Origin: Gemmataceae bacterium
GTDB lineage: Bacteria > Planctomycetota > Planctomycetia > Gemmatales > Gemmataceae
Length of the DNA: 55,194 nucleotides
Reading direction: 5' to 3'
Assembly: GCA_009692005.1 (NCBI GenBank)
Contig: SHZZ01000022.1
Coordinates: 1 to 55,194, forward strand
Shown here: positions 45,460 to 55,165 of the stretch, one piece after another
Layout of the letters: each line of letters begins with the position of its first letter
How positions within the stretch are numbered: position 1 is the first letter of the stretch
Position numbers and translations under genes: made by a program
Notes under the pieces: generated by a model
The model's database searches: none
The model's input: only the letters and a program-made list of their open reading frames with translations
What the model was told of the DNA's origin: nothing

Positions 45460-47178
45460 ATGGCGACTGAACCAGTTGAAGAGCAAGAAAAGTCCGCCAC
45501 GGGCAAGTCGGCGGTGGAAGGCATCAAGGAAAAAAGCCAATGGCTGCGAGGCACCATTAGTTTGGAAATGGCCAAGGATTCCGACCACTTTTCCGATGAG
45601 GACAAGCAGTTACTCAAGTTTCATGGGTCGTATCAGCAGGAAGACCGTGATGCGCGCAAGAACCGCCGGGCCGAGGGCCTGGGGAAATACTATATGTTCA
45701 TGGTCCGGGCTCGCATCCCCGCCGGGAAAATGACCGCTGCTCAGTATCTGGCCTTCGATTCCCTGGCCGGGACTCATGCCAATGGCACCATCCGACTGAC
45801 CAGCCGCCAAAGTATTCAATTCCACGGTATTATTAAAAAGGACTTGAAAGGCGTCATCGCGGGAATTAATGACTGCCTGCTTTCGACGCTGGCGGCGTGT
45901 GGCGATGTCAACCGCAATGTCATGGCTTGCCCGGCGCCTTTGCACCAGGACAAAGCCCACAAGCAGATTCAAGACGACGCTCACGCGCTGGCCATGCACC
46001 TGGCGCCCAAGACCACGGCCTACCATGAAATCTGGCTGAATGGCAAAGCCCAGCATGCCCCCGTGGAAGATGCCGAGCCGCTTTATGGCAAAGTCTATCT
46101 GCCGAGGAAGTTCAAAACCGGGTTCACTTTGCCGAACGATAACTGCATCGACATTTATAGCCAGGACCTCGGCTTTCTGGCCGATGTGAAGGATGGCGAA
46201 GTCACCGGGTACAATGTGCTGGTAGGCGGCGGCATGGGCATGACTCATGGCAAGCCCGCTACTTTTCCCCATCTCGGCAAGGCGATTTTTTACATCCCCC
46301 GGGATGAAGCGCTTCACGCTGCCGAGGCTGTGGTCAAGCTCTACCGCGATCATGGGTACCGCGCCGACCGCAAACGCGCCCGCATCAAGTACCTGGTCGC
46401 CGACTGGGGCCTGGAGAAATTCCGCTCCGTGGTCCAGGGATATCTCTCCACACCCATGGCGCTTCCCAAAGAAATATCCGTGAGCGGCTTCGATACTCAC
46501 CTCGGCTGGCACAGCCAGGGAGAGGGCAAGTTTTTCTATGGCATCAGCATCGAGAACGGCCGGATCAAGGATGAAGGCGATTTTAAACTGCGCCAGGCGC
46601 TTCGCCAGATCGTCAGCAAGTTCCAAACCCAGGTGCGCATCACCGCCATCCAAGACTTGGTCATTTGCGATTTGAACCCCGGCGCCGACCAGGAAATTGA
46701 AAAGATTTTGCGCTCGCACGGAGTTCGCCCGCCAGGGGAACTTTCCAATATCCAAAAAAACAGCCTGGCCTGCCCGGCCATTCCCACTTGCGGACTGGCC
46801 CTTTCCGAGTCGGAACGCCTCTTGCCCGCGCTCATTGATGAACTGGAAAAAACGGTGGCGGAGCTCGGCCTGAGCCAGGAAATCATTAATGTCCGCATGA
46901 CTGGCTGCCCCAACGGCTGCGTGCGGCCCTATCAAAGCGAAATCGGCCTGGTGGGAAGAAGCGGGGAGAAGTATGTCGTTTATGTCGGCGGGCATGTGCA
47001 TGGCGCGCGCCTTAACTTCCTCCTCAAAGATCTGGTGCCCAAGGCCCAGATCATTCCAATGTTGCGCTCTTTGTTAGTGGATTTCAAAGCCAAGCGCCTT
47101 TCTGCTGAAGGATTTGGCGATTATTGCCACCGCGTGGGTAAAGAATATTTGCTGGCTCTCCTGCCTGCAGGAGCCTGA
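45460..47178 (+). CDS. Assimilatory sulfite reductase hemoprotein (CysI-like)
   Basis: A 572-residue siroheme/4Fe-4S enzyme that reduces sulfite to sulfide (nitrite is possible). Landmarks are the CysI-type DEDKQLLKFHGSYQQEDRDARK, RLTSRQSIQFHG and LAACGDVNRNVMACPAP, and the cluster-binding cysteines: Cys438 and Cys444 (CPAIPTC) and Cys483 and Cys487 (CPNGC). The start is ATG 45460, with GAAGGAA upstream; the frame back to 45349 is an extension without similarity. No reductase-flavoprotein partner is adjacent, so electrons may come from ferredoxin. purD follows 18 bp downstream. Confidence 0.9.
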   Translation: MATEPVEEQEKSATGKSAVEGIKEKSQWLRGTISLEMAKDSDHFSDEDKQLLKFHGSYQQEDRDARKNRRAEGLGKYYMFMVRARIPAGKMTAAQYLAFDSLAGTHANGTIRLTSRQSIQFHGIIKKDLKGVIAGINDCLLSTLAACGDVNRNVMACPAPLHQDKAHKQIQDDAHALAMHLAPKTTAYHEIWLNGKAQHAPVEDAEPLYGKVYLPRKFKTGFTLPNDNCIDIYSQDLGFLADVKDGEVTGYNVLVGGGMGMTHGKPATFPHLGKAIFYIPRDEALHAAEAVVKLYRDHGYRADRKRARIKYLVADWGLEKFRSVVQGYLSTPMALPKEISVSGFDTHLGWHSQGEGKFFYGISIENGRIKDEGDFKLRQALRQIVSKFQTQVRITAIQDLVICDLNPGADQEIEKILRSHGVRPPGELSNIQKNSLACPAIPTCGLALSESERLLPALIDELEKTVAELGLSQEIINVRMTGCPNGCVRPYQSEIGLVGRSGEKYVVYVGGHVHGARLNFLLKDLVPKAQIIPMLRSLLVDFKAKRLSAEGFGDYCHRVGKEYLLALLPAGA

Positions 47179-47196
47179 TTGACAGGCGGTTTTAAA

Positions 47197-48543
47197 ATGA
47201 AAGTGTTGGTCGTTGGAAAAGGCGGGCGTGAGCACGCCTTGGCCTGGAAATTGGCGCAGTCACCCAGGGTGACCAGGGTGTTTTGCGCCCCGGGGAACCC
47301 TGGCACACGGGGCTTTGCCAATAATGTCCCCATTGAACCCGATGACATTCGCGCCCTGGTTGACTTCGCCAAGGGTGAGGGCATCGGCCTGACAGTGGTC
47401 GGCCCCGAGGATTCTCTCGACAAGGGCCTGGTCGACGCCTTTCAAAAGGCCGGGCTGAAAGTTTTCGGCCCGACGAAGCAGGCGGCGCAATTGGAATCGA
47501 GCAAGGTCTTTGCCAAGACGGTGATGCGCTACGCGGATGTCCCAACCCCTGAATTCAAAGTATGCGATCACCCTGACCAGGCCCGCGCCTGGATTCAGAC
47601 CCGCGATTACCCCCTGGTGGTGAAGGCCAACGGCCTGGCCGCGGGGAAGGGAGTCATAGTTTGCGCCACGGGAGAAGAGGCGTTAAAGGCGGTGGAGCGG
47701 ATCATGGTCCGCGAGGAATTCGGCCGCGCCGCCGGCCGACAAATCGTGCTGGAAAAGCGCCTGATCGGCCCGGAGTTGAGCATCCTCGCCTTGGTATCTG
47801 GCCGCACCATCATTACCCTGGACCCCTGCCAGGATCATAAGGCGGTATTCGACGACGACAAGGGCCCGAACACCGGCGGGATGGGCGCTTACTGCCCGGC
47901 CCCCCTGGGCACGAATAAGATTATGTCGCAGGTGGAAACCGATGTCTTGGTGCCGACGGTCCACGCCATGAAACGCAAGCGCATGCCGTTTCTCGGGGTG
48001 CTTTATGTTGGGCTGATCGTGACGAACCAGGGGCCGCGGGTGCTGGAATATAATTGCCGTTTTGGCGATCCGGAAACTCAGCCTTTGTTAATGCGCCTGA
48101 AAACCGATCTGCTCGACCTGCTGGAAGCCGCCGTAGACAACCGACTGGACGAGTTCGAGGGGAAAATCGAATGGGATCCGCGGCCGGCGGTGTGCGTGGT
48201 CTTGGCCTCCCAAGGTTACCCTGGACCCGTTGAAAAAGGTTTTGTCATTCACGGCTTGAAGGAGGCGGCGAAACTTCCCGATGTCCAGGTCTTTCACGCT
48301 GGCACGCATTACGATGGCAGGGATGTTGTGACCTGGGGGGGCAGGGTGTTGGCTGTCACCGCCATGGGCGATGACATTCTTGATGCCCGCAAAAAAGCCT
48401 ACGACGCGGTCAATCTGATCCAGTTCAGAGGCATGCAATTCCGCAAAGATATCGGGTTGAAAGCCCTGAACCCGCTGCCGCTGGCGGCGTTGCCCCCAGT
48501 TACTCCCGCGCCAGCTACTCCCGCCCCGGCGCCGGAGCCTTAA
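47197..48543 (+). CDS. purD: Phosphoribosylamine-glycine ligase
   Basis: Joins phosphoribosylamine with glycine using ATP, the second step of purine synthesis. The 448-residue protein has KVLVVGKGGREHALAWKL at the start, CAPGNPGT, VVGPEDSL, and the ATP-grasp stretches KANGLAAGKGV, PCQDHKAVFDDDKGPNTGGMGAYCP and NCRFGDPETQPL. It carries an unusual Pro/Ala-rich tail of about 25 residues at the C terminus. ATG 47197 is the family start. It probably shares an operon with the sulfite reductase gene. Confidence 0.96.
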   Translation: MKVLVVGKGGREHALAWKLAQSPRVTRVFCAPGNPGTRGFANNVPIEPDDIRALVDFAKGEGIGLTVVGPEDSLDKGLVDAFQKAGLKVFGPTKQAAQLESSKVFAKTVMRYADVPTPEFKVCDHPDQARAWIQTRDYPLVVKANGLAAGKGVIVCATGEEALKAVERIMVREEFGRAAGRQIVLEKRLIGPELSILALVSGRTIITLDPCQDHKAVFDDDKGPNTGGMGAYCPAPLGTNKIMSQVETDVLVPTVHAMKRKRMPFLGVLYVGLIVTNQGPRVLEYNCRFGDPETQPLLMRLKTDLLDLLEAAVDNRLDEFEGKIEWDPRPAVCVVLASQGYPGPVEKGFVIHGLKEAAKLPDVQVFHAGTHYDGRDVVTWGGRVLAVTAMGDDILDARKKAYDAVNLIQFRGMQFRKDIGLKALNPLPLAALPPVTPAPATPAPAPEP

Positions 48544-48547
48544 TCCC

Positions 48548-49939
48548 TTATTCTTCCAGCCCCAGCGCCGTTAACACCAGATCGCGAACCGCCGTCATGG
48601 GCAGCTTCACTGCCCCTGGCGCTGGCCCATCGCCAATCAGCAGGGCGCCATCATCATCGCCGGAGGAAACCAGCCCGTGACTGCCTTTTACCAAAGCAGG
48701 GTCGAGGGGAATGACATCCATCAAAGTGCGGAAGCCCAATTTTTTCCCCAGCAGTTTTCTGGCAACGCGCAGTTTGGGAAAGGCCAGCCTTGGGTCGAAA
48801 AATAGTTCACATGGGTCGTAGCCGGGCTTGCGGTGAATGTCCACCGTCGGGGCGAAGTCAGGCGCCCCAGACCTCTCCAGCCAATAGGGATAAGCAAACC
48901 AGTGATTGGGTGCGCTGGCCAGGACCAAGTCGCCGCTGCGCTCATGCGCCAGACCTAAATCAGCAAGCTGAGTTTTGTCATACACCCGCGCCACGCCCGG
49001 GGTTTGCGTAAAGAGTTCACGCACCCGTTGCAGGGCTTCTGGTTTGCGGACATAAACATGCGCGGCCTGGTGGTCGCAAACAGCAAAAGCCGGGCTGTTG
49101 AAGAAATCGATCGTTTCGCCAAAAGGGCCGTCGCGAACAGTCAGTAATCCTTGCTTTCTTAAAAGGCGGTTGGGTTCAATCGCCGCCTGGACATCGACAT
49201 GTCCGTATTCGCTGACGACCCAAACACGGGCGCCAATTTTCTTGGCCGCATCGAGGATGGGCTGGCAGGCGGCATCGAGCTGTTCCACTTCTTTTTTCAT
49301 GTCGCAGCCGGCAGGACCCTTCCGCTGCGGTTCATAATCGAGGTGAGGCAAGTAAACGAGAGTGAGGGTTGGCTTTTTGCGCAGGAGCAAACCGGCGGCA
49401 GTGCGGGCAATCCAGCCGGTGCAGCCGATTCCCGCCAGCGGCCCCCAGAATGTGTGAAAAGGGAAGGGGCCAAACTCTTTTTCCATTTCCCCGGGAAGGG
49501 AATCCGGGTCGCCTGTAATGCCAAAAGCTTTGTTGCCATCCGCCCCATACCACGGTTTTGGAGTCAGGCTGAAGTCGACATCGGCGCCCTGGTTGTACCA
49601 CCAAAACCACTTGGCTGCGGTGAAGGACTTCCCCTGGCGCGCCGCTCTTTTCCGGGCAGTGGTGTATAGCGGCTCGGCCTGGATCAGGGAGTTGGACTGC
49701 TGCCAGAAGCGGACCTCGGCAGTATCGCGAAAAAACCAGCCATTGCCCACGATGCCATGGTGTGAAGGAGTTTTCCCGGTCAGGAGGGTCGCCTGGCAGG
49801 TGGTGGTGACTGCGGGAAAAGGCTCTGTCAATGGGCGGGTCCAGCCCAGACCGGCGAGTTGGCGCAACCGTGGCGCCAGGGAAAGCAGTTTCCCTGTCAA
49901 CCCCACCGCGTTTACCAGGACCAAAGGCTCGATTTCCAT
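48548..49939 (-). CDS. Alkaline phosphatase superfamily protein (nucleotide pyrophosphatase/phosphodiesterase-like)
   Basis: A 463-residue protein. The nucleophile region is [15 protein letters not shown], followed by [13 protein letters not shown] and RFWQQSNSL. Further signatures are [26 protein letters not shown] and the [17 protein letters not shown] near the end. These place it in the type I phosphodiesterase/nucleotide pyrophosphatase group. The first metal-binding Asp of classic members is Asn here ([11 protein letters not shown]), a form that I believe occurs in this subfamily. It has no signal peptide. The substrate is unknown. It is divergent from metK. Confidence 0.87.
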   Translation of the reverse strand: MEIEPLVLVNAVGLTGKLLSLAPRLRQLAGLGWTRPLTEPFPAVTTTCQATLLTGKTPSHHGIVGNGWFFRDTAEVRFWQQSNSLIQAEPLYTTARKRAARQGKSFTAAKWFWWYNQGADVDFSLTPKPWYGADGNKAFGITGDPDSLPGEMEKEFGPFPFHTFWGPLAGIGCTGWIARTAAGLLLRKKPTLTLVYLPHLDYEPQRKGPAGCDMKKEVEQLDAACQPILDAAKKIGARVWVVSEYGHVDVQAAIEPNRLLRKQGLLTVRDGPFGETIDFFNSPAFAVCDHQAAHVYVRKPEALQRVRELFTQTPGVARVYDKTQLADLGLAHERSGDLVLASAPNHWFAYPYWLERSGAPDFAPTVDIHRKPGYDPCELFFDPRLAFPKLRVARKLLGKKLGFRTLMDVIPLDPALVKGSHGLVSSGDDDGALLIGDGPAPGAVKLPMTAVRDLVLTALGLEE

Positions 49940-49962
49940 GCTGTCGGCCTTCCAAGCTGCTA

Positions 49963-49992
49963 TTGGTGTTATTCCTTACCTTTTCTTATAAT
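49963..49992 (+). promoter_or_regulatory. Promoter candidate for metK
   Basis: TTGGTG (49963-49968), an 18-base spacer and TATAAT (49987-49992) lie about 48 bases before the GTG start of metK, in the gap to the divergent phosphatase gene. Confidence 0.5.
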
Positions 49993-50040
49993 TTAACAGT
50001 CGTAATGGACTCTGCGCTTCCACTCAGAAGAGGATTTTCT

Positions 50041-51300
50041 GTGAGCCAAAATTATCTGTTTACCAGTGAATCGGTCTCCTTGGGGCATCCCGATAAGGTA
50101 GCCGACCAAATTAGCGATACCATTCTCGATTACTGCCTGGAGCATGATCCCAAAAGCCGGGTGGCCTGTGAAACCATGGTAACCACCGACTACGCTTGCG
50201 TGTCGGGTGAAATCACCACCAAGGCGAACCTGACTCGTGCGGTGGTCGACTCGCTGGTGCGGAAAACGATCCGTGAGATTGGCTACACCGACCCCAGCAT
50301 CGGTTTTGCCGCCGACACCTGCCAGGTCGATTGCCGTCTCCATTCTCAATCGGGTGATATCTCGGTGGGCGTTGACAACGGCGGCGCCGGTGATCAGGGG
50401 ATGATGTTTGGCTTCGCCTGCGAGGAAACCAAGTCGCTCATGCCCTTGCCCATTTCCCTGGCGCATCGCCTGGTGGAAAACCACTCCCGCCTGAGGGAAT
50501 CGGGCGAACTGAATTTCGTCCGCCCGGATGCCAAGAGCCAGGTGACCGTGGAATACAAACCCGATGGCTCGCCTTGCAGGATTCATACGGTCGTTCTTTC
50601 CACCCAGCACGACAGCTCCGTGGTGGAGGAACGCAATGGGCAAAAGTATTTTTCCGACAAGGCCCGCCAAGAGATCCTCAACAAATTGATCATTCCCACA
50701 TTGAAAGCCGAACGGCCCGACCTGATTGATGGCAAGGAGAAGTTTTACATTGTCCCCGTTGGCGAGACCGGGAAAACTTATGCCCCCGATGTCATCCTGG
50801 TGCATATCAACCCGACCGGCATTTTCCTCGAAGGCGGCCCGCACGGCGATTGCGGACTGACCGGAAGAAAAATCATTGTCGATACTTATGGCGGGCGCGG
50901 GCGGCACGGTGGCGGCGCCTTCAGCGGCAAGGATCCCACCAAGGTCGATCGCTCCGCCGCCTATATGTGCAGGTACATTGCCAAGAATTTGGTCAAGGCC
51001 GGCCTGGCCGGGCAATGCGAAGTGCAACTCTCTTATGCCATCGGCTACCCGGACCCCATTAATATCTGGGTTTCCACTTTTGGCACGGCCAAGAATGGTC
51101 TGACGGATGAAAAAATAGTTGCCCTGATCCGCGCCCATTTCAAGTTGACCCCGAAAGGGATCATCGAGACCTTGAACTTGCGCAGGCCGATCTACAAGGA
51201 ATCTGCCAGGAACGGCCACTTCGGTAGGGAAATGGAAAATTTCACCTGGGAGAAAACCGACCAGGCCGCGGCGTTAAGAAAAGCGGCGGGACTGGGCTGA
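50041..51300 (+). CDS. metK: S-adenosylmethionine synthetase
   Basis: Makes S-adenosylmethionine from methionine and ATP. The 419-residue protein begins at GTG 50041, with AGAGGA 6 bases upstream. It shows [19 protein letters not shown], the [12 protein letters not shown] motif, and [13 protein letters not shown] with [25 protein letters not shown], the ATP- and metal-binding stretches. ATG 50005 is an alternative start with extra residues not seen in the family. No SAM riboswitch is visible; there is only ~100 bp upstream. Confidence 0.97.
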   Translation: MSQNYLFTSESVSLGHPDKVADQISDTILDYCLEHDPKSRVACETMVTTDYACVSGEITTKANLTRAVVDSLVRKTIREIGYTDPSIGFAADTCQVDCRLHSQSGDISVGVDNGGAGDQGMMFGFACEETKSLMPLPISLAHRLVENHSRLRESGELNFVRPDAKSQVTVEYKPDGSPCRIHTVVLSTQHDSSVVEERNGQKYFSDKARQEILNKLIIPTLKAERPDLIDGKEKFYIVPVGETGKTYAPDVILVHINPTGIFLEGGPHGDCGLTGRKIIVDTYGGRGRHGGGAFSGKDPTKVDRSAAYMCRYIAKNLVKAGLAGQCEVQLSYAIGYPDPINIWVSTFGTAKNGLTDEKIVALIRAHFKLTPKGIIETLNLRRPIYKESARNGHFGREMENFTWEKTDQAAALRKAAGLG

Positions 51301-51313
51301 TAAAGTTAATCTC

Positions 51314-51364
51314 GGCGCGGTCGCGCCAATTGCAACCCCGGGTGAATTCCCCTGAATTCACCCG
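51314..51364. terminator. Two hairpins between metK and the TPR-YggX gene
   Basis: GGCGC-GGTC-GCGCC (51314-51327) and CGGGTGAATTC-CCCT-GAATTCACCCG (51339-51364), the latter a perfect 11-bp stem. They fill the 83-bp gap between these convergent genes. No long T-run follows, so any termination would be inefficient or Rho-linked. Confidence 0.5.
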
Positions 51365-51383
51365 AGATTTAATTGTTCAAACC

Positions 51384-52001
51384 TTAATTCTCCAGACCCA
51401 AAAATTCCAGCATGTGCCGGTCGTATTCCGCCTGGCCCCGTTCCGTACTGAGGTCCAGCCGCATTTCATTGATGACTTTGATGCTGTAATTGCGCAACCA
51501 GTCGGTCCAACAATCGGCGCAAATGTTTTCGAAAACCTTACTGCCGAACTCGTCCTTGAAGGGCGGAGCCGGCAACTTCCTGGCGCTGGAACCCTGCTGG
51601 CATCCGGGGCGTTTGCAAGGGAAACCACCTCCCCCGGCGGGGGCGGCTGTCTGCGCCGGCCGCTTCGATTCAGGCAGCGACTCACCCATTTCCACAAGCA
51701 TTTTCCCCATCTCGTCGCGGGGAAGTTTGTCGCCGCGCTCATCCGCCACTCCCCAGCCCTTTTTCAAAACCGTGGCGGCTTCCTCTTTTTTACCGCTCTC
51801 CAGCAGCGTTTTTCCCAGCAATTGAAAAACCTTGGAAAACTGCGGGCTCAGTTCCAAAGTGCGCTTGAAGGATTCCACGGCCTGATCAAACTGTTTGTTC
51901 TCCATCAGCAGTTGACCCAGCCGGTAGTGGCCCAGTTCATTATCCGGGTCGTCGCTGGCCATTTTCCTAAACTGTGCGATGCGATTTTCCAAGTCGGTCA
52001 T
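51384..52001 (-). CDS. TPR protein fused to a YggX-like Fe(II)-trafficking domain
   Basis: A 205-residue protein. The N-terminal half has TPR units (NELGHYRLGQLLMENKQFDQAVESFKRTLELSPQF and the following helix, about residues 20-80). The C-terminal half has the YggX family pattern: KVFENICADCWTDWLR and IKVINEMRLDLSTE up to HMLEFLGLE at the end. Upstream, CKRPGC and ICADC supply two Cys pairs, as if for a metal. YggX-type proteins help to protect Fe-S clusters. ATG 52001 has GGAG upstream; a TTG at 52013 also opens the frame. Joining the two domains is unusual. Confidence 0.75.
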   Translation of the reverse strand: MTDLENRIAQFRKMASDDPDNELGHYRLGQLLMENKQFDQAVESFKRTLELSPQFSKVFQLLGKTLLESGKKEEAATVLKKGWGVADERGDKLPRDEMGKMLVEMGESLPESKRPAQTAAPAGGGGFPCKRPGCQQGSSARKLPAPPFKDEFGSKVFENICADCWTDWLRNYSIKVINEMRLDLSTERGQAEYDRHMLEFLGLEN

Positions 52002-52089
52002 GTAGGTCTCCAATAAAGAATGGCCCGGCGGCCCTAGCCTCCAAGCTGCAAACCTTATTGTAAAGAGAGAAGGGAAGAAGGGACGAAAA

Positions 52090-52893
52090 TTACCGGGGTT
52101 CGTAAACCCACAGGGAACATTCTTGTTTAATTGTCACTCGATTGCGGGTGAGGTTGTCCACCAGGGTAACTTCGATTTTGTACTTCCCCGGCTTATTTGG
52201 CCGGATGGGGAAAGTGATCGGCAGGATGTCCTTGAATTCCTCGGAGATGTCCTTGGCTTCACCGATGAAGGGCTTGGCCAGGGTCGGCTGCCCAGCCTCA
52301 TCGAGAATGCGCATGGAGAAGGAAAGGTTGGGCTTGCGGGTTTTGGGGTCGGTTTCAAAACCGATAACACAATAGCGCAGGATCAAAACCTGGCCCGGCA
52401 CGGCCATCGGCGGGGCGGGAAAATTGTCTTCATAGGTCATGTGCCACAGGATAAACCCCAGGGATTTGGCCATGATTTCCAGAGGATAAGAAAGGGTTGC
52501 CGATTTTTTCTCCAACAGGTCGGTGGCGGTTAGTTTGTACAGATATTTGCCGGGCGGATAATTGGGGTTGATGTTGACGGCGGCATAGGCGGGCACCCGG
52601 TTACCCCCCAGCGGGCTGAATGATTCCGTCTCTTTGGGCGCCGCCTTGAATACCGATTTTCCCGTTGAATCAAACAGTTCCCCTTCCAACGAGAATAAGG
52701 CGCGCCCCGGGTCGGTGATTTTGAGCCCGGACAAATCAAAGGCGAGAATGAAATTGTCGCCGGGGAGAAAGCGCCTGGGGTCGGGTCGGTTGGCCCCGTA
52801 AAGCCCGAGCGGGGTTCGCACATTGAGAAATTCCATTGCCGGGGGGGGTTGGAAAATGGCCAGGCAGGCAGCCAATGCAATAGTATGCGACAT
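52090..52893 (-). CDS. Hypothetical exported protein
   Basis: A 267-residue protein whose first ~20 residues (MSHTIALAACLAIFQPPPA) resemble a signal peptide, followed by beta-rich segments such as FILAFDLSGLKITDPG and KYLYKLTATDLLEKKSATLSYPL, suggesting Ig-like or beta-sandwich domains. It has the YPPGKY and KPGKYKIEVTL turns seen in such exported planctomycete proteins. No catalytic motif. The start is ATG 52893 with AGAGGGA upstream. It is 91 bp behind the small zinc-ribbon gene. Confidence 0.72.
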   Translation of the reverse strand: MSHTIALAACLAIFQPPPAMEFLNVRTPLGLYGANRPDPRRFLPGDNFILAFDLSGLKITDPGRALFSLEGELFDSTGKSVFKAAPKETESFSPLGGNRVPAYAAVNINPNYPPGKYLYKLTATDLLEKKSATLSYPLEIMAKSLGFILWHMTYEDNFPAPPMAVPGQVLILRYCVIGFETDPKTRKPNLSFSMRILDEAGQPTLAKPFIGEAKDISEEFKDILPITFPIRPNKPGKYKIEVTLVDNLTRNRVTIKQECSLWVYEPR

Positions 52894-52984
52894 GAAAATC
52901 CCTCTAGCCCCAGTGCGAAAAATCCAGGTGCATTTTGCCCAGCAGGGCTGGAATTTGACCAGAGCAAATTGAAAAAAAGTGTTT

Positions 52985-53176
52985 TTATGAAGGCTTGGGC
53001 AAGCGGGCCGGGGCTTTTGTCCGAGCCGGTTTTGGATTGTCGTCGTTCCTCAGAGTGTCCGCCCCGCAGGCAGGGCAGGGGGAGGATTCCCTCCGGACCT
53101 TTTCGTAAAGGGAGTGAGTCTTGGGCATTGGCCAAGAACTTTTACAGGTGGAACAATAAAGAACGGAATCCTGCAC
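52985..53176 (-). CDS. Small zinc-ribbon protein
   Basis: If started at GTG 53176, 63 residues; a TTG at 53212 gives 75. The CSTC and CPAC pairs, 25 residues apart, form a zinc-ribbon motif. The rest is a basic, proline-rich tail (NPKPARTKAPARLPKPS). AGGTGA stands at a good distance before the GTG, which decides in its favour. It could bind nucleic acid or protein, but no function can be given. Confidence 0.55.
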   Translation of the reverse strand: MQDSVLYCSTCKSSWPMPKTHSLYEKVRRESSPCPACGADTLRNDDNPKPARTKAPARLPKPS

Positions 53177-53447
53177 AGCGAGGTCACCTGGTGGTTTTTT
53201 AATTGGGCACAATGGGCATAAAAAACTTTATCGGCATTACCAGGCGAGGAACTGAAGAAGCTTAATTAATAGAAACCGTTTAGGCCTGGAAATTCATAGG
53301 ACCGAATTGCTCAAACCATCCATTTTTTTAGCATTAAACCAGGCAATCCCCTGTTTTCTTCCCAGCGGGCCGAGAAAAATTTAGTCCTTAAAATGGATTT
53401 GCGCACCTCTTTTAAAGGTTATTCAACTCTTGACGGTATGGGAAAAT
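53177..53447. other. Non-coding gap with no recognised feature
   Basis: About 270 bp between the zinc-ribbon gene and the 3' end of the GT39 gene. AT-rich compared with the neighbours. I see no gene, RNA or repeat. Confidence 0.4.
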
Positions 53448-55067
53448 TTAAAAGTGTCCGCCCGGCTTAATCACGGCAAAACCCCGGAAATTCTTGCAAT
53501 AAGTAAAGTGCCAAACGCTGATCGGCTGGCCTTTTTCTTGATAGTAAAATGGGGCAAGATCCACAACCTCGGCGAAGCCTTTCCGCGCCTCGGCCGACAA
53601 CGAACCCACCACCAGGAAATCCTTACCGAGAAAATCTTTGGGGTTGTCCACCGGGTTTTTCCATAAGTCGTATTGGCTGTGGCGGTCGCCATTGACCAGC
53701 CCGATGGAATAAGCCTGTGGTCGACCCTGGCAGTAAAAGCCAATTTCCCCAGGCACATTCCAACTGCCACCTGCCAGGACCAGTTCCGTTGACCTGCCTT
53801 GCGTGATTTCTTTTCGTCGCCTGTCCACTTCCTTGCCCAGGCTTTGCCAGCCGCGAAGCCTGCAAGTGGGATCGACCTTGCGCAGGGGGAAGGGGTTTTT
53901 TTCATTCGGAGTTCCCGCCAGCGCCACCAGCGCCGGGCGAATTAGCTCCGTTTGATGGGCCACCACGGCCAGGGTCAACCCCAGCAAGGCAAAGCCGCAG
54001 ATCAGAAATCGCGATGCCAACCGCGTGCGCTCCAGCGCGTGGTTCCACAATTCCACAATTAATCCGCCCATCAAGACCAGGCCGGAGAGGTATGCGGTGA
54101 TCGGCCAATTGATTTCTCCTCCGCCTGTTTTTGGGCTGAAAACGAAGAAGACAAAAAAGGGCGCCGCGGATATCCACCAGAGGTAATTCAATTTTGGCGT
54201 GGCAGTGGCCCACGGGTTGAATCTCCACATGGCCCAGGCCCACACCACGAACCAAAATCCCAAGAGCAGGGCGAATTGCTGTCCGAGGTAAACCAGCGGC
54301 CCCGTCCAATGAATTCGCGGACCATCGTGCATGCCGGCCAGGGCGCTGACATGGTGGAAGGAAACCCAGCCGTTTTGAATATTCCAAATCAATATGGGTG
54401 AAGCGCAAAGGGCGGCGGTGATTCCCATGACCCATGGCCCGGCCTGGAGCAGGCGTTTTCTATCGGTAGAAAAAAGCAGGTAAAAGAACAATCCGCCTAG
54501 CCAAAGGATCATGGTGTACTTGGCCAGAATGCCGATGCCAATGGCTACTCCGCCTGCGGGCCAGGCCCAGCTCTTGTTTTCAAAAAGCGCCATATGGCCA
54601 AAGACCAACGCCCATACCCATGCGCAGGTGTAAGGCGAGTCGATGGTAATGAGAGATGAAGCGGCGGCAACTGGGGGTATGGTCAGCGATAATGCCGTGA
54701 GAAAGAAAGCGAGTTTGCTGTTCAAGGTTTTTTCGCCAAGAAGGTAAATGCCCCAGAGCATAAGGCTGCCGCACACTACCGCTGGCAGGCGCACCGCTGG
54801 CATTTCCGTCCCGCTTAAGCTGACGGATAATGGCCCGAAGAGTTCTGTCCCACCCCGAATCAACCAGGCCACCAGGGGACCCTTGCTGTAGTAGCTCCAA
54901 TCCAAATGCCGGGACCAATCCCAATAGTGGGCTTCGTCCGGAGCGAGGTCCAGCGGGCAAAAGAAGAGAAGATAGAGGATATGCGCGGCGGCTGAGAGGA
55001 GGATTAACCCCGCAGCCAGCAAACGGTATTTTCCCGAGTCTTCCTGTTTTTCCAGCTCCACACTCAT
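53448..55067 (-). CDS. Glycosyltransferase family 39 membrane protein
   Basis: A 539-residue protein with about 10-12 hydrophobic helices. After the first helix it has the acidic pair of GT39/PMT-like enzymes in LAPDEAHYWDWSRHLDWSYYSKGP, then VRLPAVVCGSLMLWGIYLLG and ITIDSPY. Such enzymes take sugars from polyprenyl phosphate. A C-terminal domain of ~140 residues (from ~400) is partly soluble. The start is ATG 55067, with AAGGAAG before it. It belongs to the same class as the protein at 22362 but differs in the acidic motif. The acceptor is unknown. Confidence 0.88.
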   Translation of the reverse strand: MSVELEKQEDSGKYRLLAAGLILLSAAAHILYLLFFCPLDLAPDEAHYWDWSRHLDWSYYSKGPLVAWLIRGGTELFGPLSVSLSGTEMPAVRLPAVVCGSLMLWGIYLLGEKTLNSKLAFFLTALSLTIPPVAAASSLITIDSPYTCAWVWALVFGHMALFENKSWAWPAGGVAIGIGILAKYTMILWLGGLFFYLLFSTDRKRLLQAGPWVMGITAALCASPILIWNIQNGWVSFHHVSALAGMHDGPRIHWTGPLVYLGQQFALLLGFWFVVWAWAMWRFNPWATATPKLNYLWWISAAPFFVFFVFSPKTGGGEINWPITAYLSGLVLMGGLIVELWNHALERTRLASRFLICGFALLGLTLAVVAHQTELIRPALVALAGTPNEKNPFPLRKVDPTCRLRGWQSLGKEVDRRRKEITQGRSTELVLAGGSWNVPGEIGFYCQGRPQAYSIGLVNGDRHSQYDLWKNPVDNPKDFLGKDFLVVGSLSAEARKGFAEVVDLAPFYYQEKGQPISVWHFTYCKNFRGFAVIKPGGHF

Positions 55068-55165
55068 CTTGACGGCTTCCTTGCCTTCACCGGTTTAGAA
55101 TTCCCATGGAAAATTCTTTTTTACGCCAGCGGACTATCTGCGGTCAATACCGGGAAAAAACTGAA

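Noticed and set aside
45610-47001. Long antisense frame (463 codons) opposite the sulfite reductase gene
   Set aside because: Contained within a clear CysI-like gene; no domain or ribosome site. The same holds for antisense frames at 2407-3378 and 4972-6183.
48548-49939. Loss of a metal ligand (Asn for Asp in [11 protein letters not shown]) as a sign of an inactive phosphatase
   Set aside because: The remaining landmarks are intact and I recall the Asn form as usual in this subfamily; without an alignment I cannot call it a defect.
49940-50040. SAM riboswitch upstream of metK
   Set aside because: Only about 100 bp separate the divergent genes; a sigma-70-like promoter fills most of this, and no riboswitch-like structure is visible.
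49993-51219. Long antisense frame (408 codons) opposite metK
   Set aside because: It lies wholly inside metK on the other strand; its translation lacks any domain pattern and is a shadow of GC-rich codon use.
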